64,000 nt of DNA, taken from positions 1-64,000 of the forward strand of contig NZ_JBDKXB010000010.1 of assembly GCF_041197575.1 (NCBI RefSeq), written 5' to 3'. The stretch is from Thioalkalicoccus limnaeus. Lineage in GTDB: Bacteria; Pseudomonadota; Gammaproteobacteria; Chromatiales; Chromatiaceae. Shown piece after piece: positions 1 to 7,882 of this stretch (position 1 is its first letter; every line of letters starts with the position of its first letter). The notes under the pieces were generated by a model. It had not been told where the DNA came from. It made no database searches and saw only the letters and a program-made list of their open reading frames with translations. Position numbers and translations under genes: made by a program.

Positions 1-238
1 TGTACTTGGCCTCCAGCCGTGCGAACACCTCATCGGCAGGCTTGGGCACGCCACTGGCCTTGCCGGCCGCGATGTCGGTGCGCAGGGCTTGCAGCTCCGC
101 CTGATGACGTTGTTCGTGCTCCTCCAGCAGACGCAGGCCGGCGCGGACGACTTCGCTGGCGTTGTTGAAGCGGCCACTTTGCAGTTGCTCGCGGATGAAG
201 GTCTCGAAGTGGCTGCCCAGGGCGACACTGGTTGGCAT
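1..238 (-). CDS. parD: ParD-family antitoxin (C-terminus beyond window)
   Basis: The first 79 codons of a small ribbon-helix-helix antitoxin are visible; the stop codon lies outside the window. ParD neutralises a ParE-type toxin and represses its own operon. The N-terminal pattern VALGSHFETFI, a basic segment with SGRFNNASEVVRAGLRLLEEHE, and the charged C-terminal helix are typical of the family. The ATG at 238 is preceded by AGGAG at good spacing. The partner parE would lie left of the window. A palindromic operator sits directly upstream (253-272). The neighbour is a decayed hsdM gene, so this end looks like an accessory remnant. Family call is solid; toxin presence is unknown. Confidence 0.85.
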   Translation of the reverse strand, partial: MPTSVALGSHFETFIREQLQSGRFNNASEVVRAGLRLLEEHEQRHQAELQALRTDIAAGKASGVPKPADEVFARLEAKY

Positions 239-252
239 GGCGCATCTCCTAT

Positions 253-272
253 CTGTTAATAACAGTTATTAA
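253..272 (-). promoter_or_regulatory. AT-rich palindromic operator upstream of parD
   Basis: TTAATAAC and GTTATTAA (256-263 and 265-272) form a perfect inverted repeat around one central base, overlapped by a second one, CTGTTA/TAACAG (253-258 and 260-265). It lies 15-34 bases upstream of the parD start in otherwise GC-rich DNA. This is the position and shape expected for an autoregulatory ParD operator overlapping the promoter. The regulator is inferred. Confidence 0.6.
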
Positions 273-340
273 ATTAGCGCCTGCCGCGTTCGTCAACGCC
301 GGAGCAAGATCGAGGGAGGTGAGCATTCCCGATGTTCACC

Positions 341-1181
341 CTAGCCCGCCACCAGGTCGAGGTAGCGCCCGGTCTCGCCCCGGTAGAGCCAGACGATGCC
401 AAGCAGGTTCTGCTCTTGCTCGGGGGAAAAGTTGTCGATCTTGCAGGTGACTTTTCGATAGAAGTCGGAGCGGATGGCGACCGTGACATCCACGTCGCCG
501 GTCTCGACCAGCTTCTGGCGCACCTTGGCCTCGTCGCGGGAGGCAGAGGAGGCCTGGGACGACATGACGAACCCGGCTCGGCCCTTGTTCGTTCAGATAG
601 CTGTAGAAGCAGCTGATCCAGACGTAGTTGCCGTTGCTGACCTTGCCCTTCTTGTTGACGCCGGGCAGGCCGAGGGGCAGGCGCGGGTCGCTCTCGACCT
701 TGTCGGCGTCGATCTCGTCGACGTTGAAGGGGGGATTGACCATGACGAAGTCGGCCTTGCGCAGCAGCTGGCCGAGCACGGCGTTGTCGAGTTCCTGATT
801 CTCGCTCTTGGGCAGCACGCCGCGCAGGTTCTCGTAGTCGGCCTCTATGGACTCCATGGCGTCGATGATCGCCTTCGCGCGGTCGGCACTGTCGGGCAGG
901 GCCACCAGGGTGTCGAACTGGGCCTTGGGCCGCAGGAAGATGGCGCTCTTCGGCGAGAAATCCTCTTTGGTCAGCGGCCGGGTCTTGCCAGCGCGTGTTG
1001 GCAGGGCCGCCTCGATGGCATCCTTGACGCTCAGAAAGCGGCTGTAGGCGTGGCGCAGAAAAACCAGGCCCATGACCGGCAGAAAATACTCGTTGCTGGC
1101 GTAATTGGAGTCGGCCCGCAGGGTGTCCGCCGCACTCCAGAGCCGCCTTCGCGCGGCAAACGTCAAGCGCGACCTTGACAT
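341..1181 (-). pseudogene. hsdM: Decayed type I restriction-modification methyltransferase (hsdM)
   Basis: Reading from about 1181 down, the sequence matches a type I DNA adenine methyltransferase: the N-terminal helical domain (SNYASNEYFLPVMGLVFLRHAYSRF) and the catalytic NPPFNVDEIDADKV block (motif IV). The gene is broken at least three ways. An internal deletion joins the N-terminal domain (ending near LGQLLR) directly to KADFVMVNPPF, losing the SAM-binding DPACGSGG motif. A one-base insertion near 581-584 moves the continuation MSSQASS into another frame. A further deletion near IRSDF/YRKVT removes another segment before the end at RYLDLVAG. No hsdS or hsdR is nearby. The ATG at 1181 is only a possible original start. 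Confidence 0.85.
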
Positions 1182-1332
1182 CCGTCGGGAAATTCCCGTT
1201 CGCCACGGAACCTTCGGATTCCCTCCGACACACCCTGCCGCCACTCGGCAAGTGAGCCATCGGAAGGCCAGTACGAAAGAACCAACCGCAGCGCGGCACT
1301 GAAATCGGGCTTGGCTCGGCGCGAAGTGAAAG

Positions 1333-1406
1333 TGTCGACATGCCAAACTTGACATCAGGGAGTTATCAGCTAAAGTTGGCTCAATTCCGGTTTGAGTGTC
1401 GACACT
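1333..1406 (+). promoter_or_regulatory. Promoter with two TGTCGACA sites ahead of the prp operon
   Basis: TTGACA (1349-1354) and TAAAGT (1371-1376), 16 bases apart, make a plausible sigma-70 promoter for the GntR-prpBCD operon. The palindrome TGTCGACA occurs at 1333-1340, just upstream of -35, and again at 1397-1404 within the larger perfect palindrome AGTGTCGACACT (1395-1406), which touches the start codon. Two identical sites bracketing a promoter suggest binding by the GntR protein encoded next. The binding protein is inferred. Confidence 0.55.
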
Positions 1407-2105
1407 ATGCCGAAGGCGCAGCGCTCGTTTCCGACGATGACCATTGCCGACGAGGTCTTCGCGAAGATCCGTCAGGCGATCGTCGCCGGCGAGATCGCGA
1501 GCGGCAGCAAGATCAGCGAACCGGAGATGGCGGCCCGTTATGGCATCAGCCGCGGACCACTGCGCGAGGCGATGCGCCGGCTCGAGGCGTCGAACCTCGT
1601 CGAGCGCCGGGCGAACTGCGGGGCGCGGGTGGTCGGCTTGTCGTTCGCTGGGCTGATCGAGATCTATCAGTTGCGCGAGGCCCTCGAAGGCCTGGCCGCG
1701 CGCCTGGCGGCCGAATCGATGCAACCGGCCGAGGTCGCCGAGCTGCGCGCGCTGTTGGCGCGTCACTGCGATCAGGTGGCCGAGGATCCGACCGGCGCCT
1801 ATTTCCAGAAGGAAGGGGATCTGGATTTTCACTTTCGCATCGCGCAAGGTAGCCGGAACGAGCGCCTGATCGCGATGCTCTGCAACGATCTCTATTTTCT
1901 GGCCCGGATGTACCGCTACCAGTTCGGCATGAGCGGTGACCGTTCCCAGGCGGCGCTCGATGAGCACGGCCTCATCGTCGAGGCGATCGCCGATCGCGAC
2001 GGCGAGTCGGCCGAATGGCTGACCCGCCGCCATATCCGCGCCTCGCGCCGCCATGCCGAGCAGCGTCTGGGCGGCGTCCATCAACCAGCGAGACGAACCA
2101 TATGA
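1407..2105 (+). CDS. GntR/FadR-subfamily transcriptional regulator of the prp operon
   Basis: This 232-residue protein has an N-terminal winged helix-turn-helix (roughly residues 15-75, with ISEPEMAARYGISRGPLREAMRRLEA) and a C-terminal all-helical FCD ligand domain with the metal-ligand type pattern around LDFHFRIAQGS and HGLIVEAI. It is the first gene of the methylcitrate operon, and its stop overlaps the prpB start (ATGA). It takes the place of the sigma-54 activator PrpR used by enterobacteria, so it probably controls prpBCD in response to a propionate-derived ligand. A TTG 15 bases upstream is an alternative start; the ATG was preferred. It is sometimes named PrpR or MdcR in other genomes; I leave the symbol open. 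Confidence 0.88.
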   Translation: MPKAQRSFPTMTIADEVFAKIRQAIVAGEIASGSKISEPEMAARYGISRGPLREAMRRLEASNLVERRANCGARVVGLSFAGLIEIYQLREALEGLAARLAAESMQPAEVAELRALLARHCDQVAEDPTGAYFQKEGDLDFHFRIAQGSRNERLIAMLCNDLYFLARMYRYQFGMSGDRSQAALDEHGLIVEAIADRDGESAEWLTRRHIRASRRHAEQRLGGVHQPARRTI

Positions 2106-2986
2106 CCGAAGCACGCACCCCGGGCGCCCGGTTGCGCCAGGCCGTCGCCGACGAGCACCCACTACAGGTGGTCGGGACGATCAACGCCTACCATGCGATG
2201 ATGGCCGAGCGCACCGGCTATCGCGCCCTGTACCTGTCCGGAGGCGGTGTCGCGGCGGCCTCGTACGGTTTGCCGGACCTTGGCATGACGAGCCTCGACG
2301 ACGTCTTGGAGGATGTGCGGCGCATCACCTATGCGACCGATCGGCCACTGCTGGTCGACGCCGACACCGGTTGGGGTGGGGCCTTCAACATCGCCCGCAC
2401 TGTGCGTCAGTTGATCCGCGCCGGGGCCGCGGGCTGCCACATCGAGGACCAGGTGGCGGCCAAACGCTGCGGGCATCGGCCCGGCAAGGCGATCGTCCCG
2501 CAGTCCGAGATGGTCGACCGGATCAAGGCCGCGGTCGATGCCCGTGACCAGGATTTCGTGATCATGGCGCGCACCGATGCGTTGGCCGTCGAGGGCCTCG
2601 ATGCGGCGATCGATCGCGCGGCGGCCTGTGTCGAGGCCGGGGCCGACATGATCTTCCCCGAGGCCATGGTCGAGCTCGACCAGTACCGGCGTTTCGCCGC
2701 GGCCGTTCAGGTGCCGATCCTGGCCAACATCACCGAGTTCGGGGCCACGCCGCTGTTCACGACGCAAGAGCTCGCCGAGGCCGGCGTGGCGCTGGTGCTC
2801 TATCCTTTGTCGGCGTTCCGGGCGATGAACAAGGCGGCGCTGAACGTCTATCAGGCGATTCGCCGCGACGGGACTCAGGCCGGCGTCGTCGAGACGATGC
2901 AGACGCGCCAAGAGCTCTACGATTACTTGAACTATCACGGCTTCGAACAAAAGCTCGACGCCCTGTTCGCCGAGGGTCAGGCGTGA
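2102..2986 (+). CDS. prpB: Methylisocitrate lyase
   Basis: The 294-residue enzyme cleaves 2-methylisocitrate into pyruvate and succinate, the last step of the methylcitrate cycle for propionyl-CoA. It belongs to the isocitrate lyase/PEP mutase superfamily: the substrate loop with the KRCGH signature (about residues 120-124), DADTGWGG for metal binding, and MARTDA are all present. Length matches the family (290-300). The start overlaps the GntR stop by four bases, implying translational coupling. A 124-base gap separates it from prpC. It is distinguished from true isocitrate lyase by its short length and its operon. Confidence 0.95.
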   Translation: MTEARTPGARLRQAVADEHPLQVVGTINAYHAMMAERTGYRALYLSGGGVAAASYGLPDLGMTSLDDVLEDVRRITYATDRPLLVDADTGWGGAFNIARTVRQLIRAGAAGCHIEDQVAAKRCGHRPGKAIVPQSEMVDRIKAAVDARDQDFVIMARTDALAVEGLDAAIDRAAACVEAGADMIFPEAMVELDQYRRFAAAVQVPILANITEFGATPLFTTQELAEAGVALVLYPLSAFRAMNKAALNVYQAIRRDGTQAGVVETMQTRQELYDYLNYHGFEQKLDALFAEGQA

Positions 2987-3110
2987 CGCGCGCGCGGGCC
3001 TAGCCGTTTCTTCCACGGGCGGCCGGTTCCACGGGACCATTTGCCGCGTCCGACCTCGCGGTCGGACCGGTGCAGGGGCCGCCTCACGACACCGCACGAG
3101 GAGCAAGACC

Positions 3111-4265
3111 ATGGCCGAAGAGCAACAGACTCAGGCACCCAAGCCGAAGAAATCGGTGGCCCTGTCCGGCACCGTCGCCGGCAACACCGCGATCTGCACC
3201 GTGGGCCGAACCGGCAACGACCTGCACTACCGCGGCTACGATATCCTGGACTTCGCCGATCAGGCCGAATTCGAGGAGATCGCCTACCTGTTGATCCACG
3301 AACACCTGCCGACGCATGCGGAGCTGGTCGCGTACAAGCGCCGCCTGAAGGCGTTGCGCGGTTTGCCGGCGGCCTTGAAGAAGGCGTTGGAACAGATCCC
3401 GCCGTCGGCCCATCCGATGGACGTGATGCGCACCGGCGTGTCCTTGCTCGGTACGATGGAGCCGGAAAAGGATGACATGCCGGTCGCGGGGGCCAAGGCG
3501 ATCGGTGACCGCTTGATGTCGTGCCTCGGCTCGATGCTGCTCTACTGGCACCACTACAGCCACAACGGGCGGCGGATCGAGGTCGAGACCGACGACGATT
3601 CGATCGGCGGGCATTTCCTGCACCTGCTGCACGGCCGGCCCCCGTCCGCCGAGTGGGTGCGCGCGATGCACACCTCGCTGATCCTGTATGCGGAACACGA
3701 GTTCAATGCCTCGACCTTTACCGGACGCGTCGTCGCCGGTACCAATTCGGACATCTATTCGGCGATCACCGGGGCCATCGGCGCGCTGCGTGGCCCCAAG
3801 CACGGTGGTGCCAACGAGGCCGCGTGCGAGATCCAGAGCCGCTATGTCAGTGCCGACGAGGCCGAGGCCGATATCCGTGAACGGGTCGCGCGCAAGGAGA
3901 TCGTGATCGGTTTCGGCCATCCGGTCTATACCGTGTCCGACCCGCGCAACGAGGTGATCAAGACGGTCGCGCGCCGCCTGTCGGTGAACAACGACGACCT
4001 GCTGATGTTTCAGGTGGCCGAGCGCCTCGAGACGGTGATGTGGGACCTCAAGCGGATGTTCCCGAACCTCGATTGGTTCTCCGCCGTGTCCTACGCCCAG
4101 ATGGGCATCCCGACGCCGCTGTTCACGCCGATCTTCGTGATCTCGCGGACGACCGGCTGGGTGGCCCATGTCATCGAGCAACGGCGCGACGGCAAGATCA
4201 TCCGACCGAGCGCGAACTACACCGGTCCCGAGAACCGGCGCTGGGTCCCGATGGAGCGGCGCTGA
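3111..4265 (+). CDS. prpC: 2-methylcitrate synthase
   Basis: This 384-residue citrate-synthase family enzyme condenses propionyl-CoA with oxaloacetate to give 2-methylcitrate. The three active-site regions are visible: GPKHGGANEAA (His), GFGHPVYTVSDPR (His) and DWFSAVSYAQMGIP (Asp). It lacks the N-terminal extension of hexameric type II citrate synthases, and its length and place between prpB and prpD fix it as PrpC rather than GltA. The ATG is preceded by GAGGAG. The first ~20 residues (Lys/Pro rich) are a divergent tail. Confidence 0.95.
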   Translation: MAEEQQTQAPKPKKSVALSGTVAGNTAICTVGRTGNDLHYRGYDILDFADQAEFEEIAYLLIHEHLPTHAELVAYKRRLKALRGLPAALKKALEQIPPSAHPMDVMRTGVSLLGTMEPEKDDMPVAGAKAIGDRLMSCLGSMLLYWHHYSHNGRRIEVETDDDSIGGHFLHLLHGRPPSAEWVRAMHTSLILYAEHEFNASTFTGRVVAGTNSDIYSAITGAIGALRGPKHGGANEAACEIQSRYVSADEAEADIRERVARKEIVIGFGHPVYTVSDPRNEVIKTVARRLSVNNDDLLMFQVAERLETVMWDLKRMFPNLDWFSAVSYAQMGIPTPLFTPIFVISRTTGWVAHVIEQRRDGKIIRPSANYTGPENRRWVPMERR

Positions 4266-4423
4266 ACCTGAGTTGGCAGCGCTCGTCGCGAGCGCGCGGC
4301 GGTCGCTGAGCCCGATCCTTCGCCTACGGCGCCCAGCCAGGTGGGTGGGCGTCTCATTCGCGTCAGCTGCTCGTTTCAAGGACAAGCCTTAATCCACCTC
4401 TGAATGATCCCAAGGAGACCCCT

Positions 4424-5872
4424 ATGAGTTCCCATATCGCCGATACCAATGTTCGGCCGGATCCGGATCCGGAACTGGTCGCGATCGCCGACTACGTCTG
4501 CGATCACGAGGTCCAGTCGCAGGAGGCGCTGACTACGGCACGCCACTGCCTGATGGATTCGCTCGGCTGCGCGATGCTCGCGCTCCAGTACCCCGAAGCG
4601 ATTAAGCATCTGGGGCCGATCGTGCCCGGCACCCAGGTCCCGAACGGCGCCCGAGTGCCGGGGACCCAATTCGTTCTCGACCCGGTGAAGGCCGCCTGGG
4701 ACATCGGCGCGCTGGTGCGCTGGCTCGATTTCAACGACACCTGGCTCGCCGCCGAGTGGGGTCATCCGTCGGACAACCTGGCCGCGATCCTGGGACTCGG
4801 CGACTACCTGGCCCGCAGGGCGGTCGCCGAAGGCCGCGCGCCGATGACGATGGCCGAGGTGCTGCGCTACATGGTCAAGGCGCACGAGATCCAGGGTGTC
4901 CTGGCGCTCGAGAACAGCTTCAACCGGGTCGGTCTCGACCACGTGGTGCTGGTCAAGGTCGCGTCGGCGGCGGTCGCGGCGCGGATGCTCGGCGCGAGCA
5001 AGGAGCAGGTCGTCGATACGCTGAGCCAGGCCTGGGTCGATGGCCAGTCGCTGCGCACCTATCGTCATGCCCCGAACACGGGTTCGCGCAAGTCCTGGGC
5101 GGCGGGCGATGCCGCCTCGCGCGCAGTGCGCCTGGCGATGATCGTCGACAAAGGCGAGATGGGTCTGCCGAGTGTCCTGTCGGCGCCGCGCTGGGGCTTC
5201 TATGACGTGCTGTTCGGTGGCAACCGATTCGCGTTCCAGCGCGACTACGGGACCTATGTGATGGAGAACGTCCTGTTCAAGATCAGCTTCCCGGCGGAAT
5301 TTCATGCGCAGACCGCGGTCGAGTGCGCGATGCAGCTGCATCCGCAGGTCAAGGACAGCATCGACCGGATCGACCGGATCGAACTCGCGACGCAGGAATC
5401 GGCGGTGCGCATCATCAGCAAGGACGGCCCGCTGCACAACCCGGCCGATCGCGACCACTGCTTGCAGTACATGGTCGCCGTGGCCCTGATCTTCGGCCGC
5501 CTGACGGCGGCCGATTACGAGGACGCGATTGCCACGGATCCGCGCATCGATGCGCTGCGCGAGCGGATGGAAGTCCGCGAGGAACCGCGTTACACGCGCG
5601 ATTACCTGGATCCGGAGAAGCGTTCGATCGCGAACTCGGTGCAGATCTTCTTCACCGATGGCACCAGCACCGACCGGGTCGAGATCGAATACCCGATCGG
5701 CCACCGTCGCCGCCGCGCCGAGGGCATCCCAGTGCTCGAGCGCAAGTTCATGGCCGCGCTGCGCACCCGGTTCCCGAAGGGTCAGGCGCAACGGATCTTC
5801 GATCTGTGCCAGGATCCGGGCCGTCTCGCCGCGACCCCGGTCAACCAGTTCATGGACCTCTTCGTGATCTGA
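4424..5872 (+). CDS. prpD: 2-methylcitrate dehydratase
   Basis: The 482-residue MmgE/PrpD family protein dehydrates 2-methylcitrate towards 2-methyl-cis-aconitate. Recognisable blocks include the DSLGCAMLAL helix, RWLDFNDTWLAAEWGHPSDNL near residues 105-125, and the C-terminal half ending in FMDLFVI as in enterobacterial PrpD. A strong AAGGAG precedes the ATG. No acnD/prpF pair is present, so the operon uses the iron-sulfur-free PrpD route, with a housekeeping aconitase expected to complete hydration. prpE is also absent from this window. A GC-rich hairpin follows the stop. Confidence 0.95.
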   Translation: MSSHIADTNVRPDPDPELVAIADYVCDHEVQSQEALTTARHCLMDSLGCAMLALQYPEAIKHLGPIVPGTQVPNGARVPGTQFVLDPVKAAWDIGALVRWLDFNDTWLAAEWGHPSDNLAAILGLGDYLARRAVAEGRAPMTMAEVLRYMVKAHEIQGVLALENSFNRVGLDHVVLVKVASAAVAARMLGASKEQVVDTLSQAWVDGQSLRTYRHAPNTGSRKSWAAGDAASRAVRLAMIVDKGEMGLPSVLSAPRWGFYDVLFGGNRFAFQRDYGTYVMENVLFKISFPAEFHAQTAVECAMQLHPQVKDSIDRIDRIELATQESAVRIISKDGPLHNPADRDHCLQYMVAVALIFGRLTAADYEDAIATDPRIDALRERMEVREEPRYTRDYLDPEKRSIANSVQIFFTDGTSTDRVEIEYPIGHRRRRAEGIPVLERKFMAALRTRFPKGQAQRIFDLCQDPGRLAATPVNQFMDLFVI

Positions 5873-5896
5873 CCGCGAAACGGTTTGTCTGGTGAA

Positions 5897-5924
5897 GGCT
5901 GCGGTCGGTCCGCCGGCCGCAGCC
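5897..5924 (+). terminator. Hairpin after the prp operon
   Basis: Two 12-base arms (5897-5908 and 5913-5924) pair throughout with one T-G wobble around a TCCG tetraloop, starting 24 bases after the prpD stop. There is no clear T run, so it may stall or protect the transcript rather than act as a classical intrinsic terminator. Confidence 0.5.
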
Positions 5925-6092
5925 ACCCGGGCTTCCGCATGGGGCCATGACCGCTCCGGCGGTCGTCGGGTCATCTCCGGCGGCGGAAATCAGGGTATCC
6001 TTAGTGCCCAGGTCGCTTGGGAGGCACTGCCAGGTGTCGGCGTCGCCCCGGGCGTTTCGGCCATTCCCGGCGTGCCATCATGGGGTCGCGAT

Positions 6093-6764
6093 ATGTTTAC
6101 GGGCATCATCCAGGCGGTGGGCGAGGTGCACCGGCTCGAGCCGCGCGGTGGCGATCTGCGTCTCGTCGTCGGGACCGGTGCACTGCCGATGACCGACGTC
6201 GCGATCGGCGACAGTATCGCGGTCAATGGTGTGTGCCTGACCACGGTGCACCTCGAAGGGCCGGCCTTCGCCGCCGACGTCTCGCGCGAGACCCTGTCGC
6301 AGACGACCTTGGGTGGACTGCGCAGCGGATCTCCGGTCAATCTCGAGAAGGCGCTGACGTTGGCGACGCCACTCGGCGGGCACCTGGTCAGCGGCCATGT
6401 CGACGGGGTCGGCGAGGTGCTCGAGCGTCGCGAGGAGGCGCGGGCTTGGCGATTGCGCGTGCAGGCCCCGGACGACCTGGCGCGGTACATCGCGCCGAAG
6501 GGGTCGATCTGCGTCGATGGCACGAGCTTGACCGTCAATCGCGTCAGCGGGGCTTGCTTCGAGCTGACGATCGTGCCGCACACCTGGCAAGCGACGATCA
6601 TCGCCGGCTATCGACCCGGCACCCGGGTGAATCTCGAGGTCGATCTGATCGCCCGCTATCTCGAGCGCCTGTTGCTCGGCGAACGGGCCGCGGATCCGCA
6701 GGCCGGGTCCGGCCTCACCGAGGCCTTCCTGGCCCGCCACGGCTTCATTCCGTCCGCCTCCTGA
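6093..6764 (+). CDS. ribE: Riboflavin synthase, alpha subunit
   Basis: The 223-residue protein is built from two tandem lumazine-binding barrels, with the N-terminal signature MFTGIIQAVGEV and repeated G-hydrophobic-S-x-A-V-x-G-V-C-L-T and K-G-S-I-C-V-D-G-T-S-L-T-V-N motifs (about residues 45-55 and 135-150). It dismutates two 6,7-dimethyl-8-ribityllumazines to riboflavin. The ATG gives the conserved MFTG start. Other rib genes are not adjacent; the gene sits between the prp operon and rsgA, and I see no FMN riboswitch upstream. It is called ribC or ribE depending on species. Confidence 0.95.
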   Translation: MFTGIIQAVGEVHRLEPRGGDLRLVVGTGALPMTDVAIGDSIAVNGVCLTTVHLEGPAFAADVSRETLSQTTLGGLRSGSPVNLEKALTLATPLGGHLVSGHVDGVGEVLERREEARAWRLRVQAPDDLARYIAPKGSICVDGTSLTVNRVSGACFELTIVPHTWQATIIAGYRPGTRVNLEVDLIARYLERLLLGERAADPQAGSGLTEAFLARHGFIPSAS

Positions 6765-6792
6765 TGGTCAGGGCCGGCCGGCCTGCCCGAAC

Positions 6793-7800
6793 ATGACCCG
6801 GCGGCGTTTGTCCGAACGGCAGATCGAGCGGATCCGCACCATCCAGGAGCGGCGTCGGCGGCGACTCGAAGAACGCACCACCGACATCTTGAGCGAACTC
6901 GACGAGCCCGCGGCGCCAGCGGTCGGGTGGGTCGTGGCCCGACACGGCGCGAACCTGGCCGTCGAGGATGAAGGCGGGCGGGTCTGGCATTGCCTGTCAC
7001 GCCAGAATATCGGCGATCCGGTCTGCGGCGACCAGGTGTGCTGGCAGTCAGCCGGTCCCGGGCAGGGTGTCGTGACGGCGCTGTTGGCGCGTCGCACCCT
7101 GCTCGAACGGCCCGATCAGAGCGGCCGGGCGCGGCCGCTGGCCGCGAACATCGATCAACTGGTCGTGGTGTTGGCGCCGCGGCCGGAACCGAGCACCTAT
7201 CTGCTCGATCAATACCTGGTCGCCGCCGAACGCATGGGTGTCGCGGCGCTGATCGCCGGGGCCAAGATGGACCTGCTGAGCGACGCGGAACGACGGCTGT
7301 TCCAGCCGCGCTTCGAGCACTACGCGCGGATCGGCTACCCCGTGATCTGGTTCAGTCTGCGCGAGGACCAATCGCTGGCGGGGTTGAATGATCACTTGCG
7401 TGGGCACACCAGCATCCTCGTCGGGCAGTCCGGTGTCGGCAAGTCCTCGCTGGTCAAGGCCCTGCTGCCGGATCGCGAGATCCAGATCGGTCGGCTGTCG
7501 CAGGCCACGGGTCTCGGTCGTCACACGACGTCGGCAACGACCCGCTATCGCCTCGCCGACAACAGCTTCCTGGTCGATTCGCCCGGCGTGCGCAGCTTTC
7601 GGCTCGGGGCGATCGATGCGGGCGACCTCGCGCGGGGATTTCGCGAATTCCGCCCGTACCTCGGCCGCTGCCGTTTCGGCGATTGCGGTCATGATCAGGA
7701 ACCGGGTTGTGCGCTCAAGCAGGCGGTCGCGGCCGGTGCGATTCATCCAGATCGGCTCGCGACCTTCCTCGCGTTGGCCCGGGGCGCGCATCCCGGCTGA
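6793..7800 (+). CDS. rsgA: Ribosome small-subunit biogenesis GTPase RsgA
   Basis: A 335-residue circularly permuted GTPase that acts late in 30S assembly. Order of elements: basic N-terminus, OB-fold, G4 before G1 (GQSGVGKSSLVKALL), switch region with GRHTTSATTRYRL, G3 (DSPGVRSF), and a C-terminal zinc site (CRFGDCGHDQEPGC). The G4 motif, normally NKxD, reads AKMD in IAGAKMDLLS, so the guanine-contacting Asn is missing. The gene lies 28 bases after ribE and is probably co-transcribed. The Arg-rich N-terminal ~30 residues are typical of gammaproteobacterial RsgA. Confidence 0.94.
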   Translation: MTRRRLSERQIERIRTIQERRRRRLEERTTDILSELDEPAAPAVGWVVARHGANLAVEDEGGRVWHCLSRQNIGDPVCGDQVCWQSAGPGQGVVTALLARRTLLERPDQSGRARPLAANIDQLVVVLAPRPEPSTYLLDQYLVAAERMGVAALIAGAKMDLLSDAERRLFQPRFEHYARIGYPVIWFSLREDQSLAGLNDHLRGHTSILVGQSGVGKSSLVKALLPDREIQIGRLSQATGLGRHTTSATTRYRLADNSFLVDSPGVRSFRLGAIDAGDLARGFREFRPYLGRCRFGDCGHDQEPGCALKQAVAAGAIHPDRLATFLALARGAHPG

Positions 7801-7882
7801 TTGGGCTCCTGTTTCGCTCGCCGGCGGTCGGCGAACCGAATCGGACGCGACGACGCGAGCCACGTCCGAATCCGCGCACCTC

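Noticed and set aside
1182..2162. Open minus-strand frame continuing from the hsdM relic through the GntR gene
   Set aside because: Only the part left of about 1181 matches a family; the remainder is the antisense shadow of the GntR regulator.
5925..6092. Possible FMN riboswitch ahead of ribE
   Set aside because: The conserved AGGGCGGGG-type and other FMN aptamer words are absent, and no matching multi-branch structure could be drawn.
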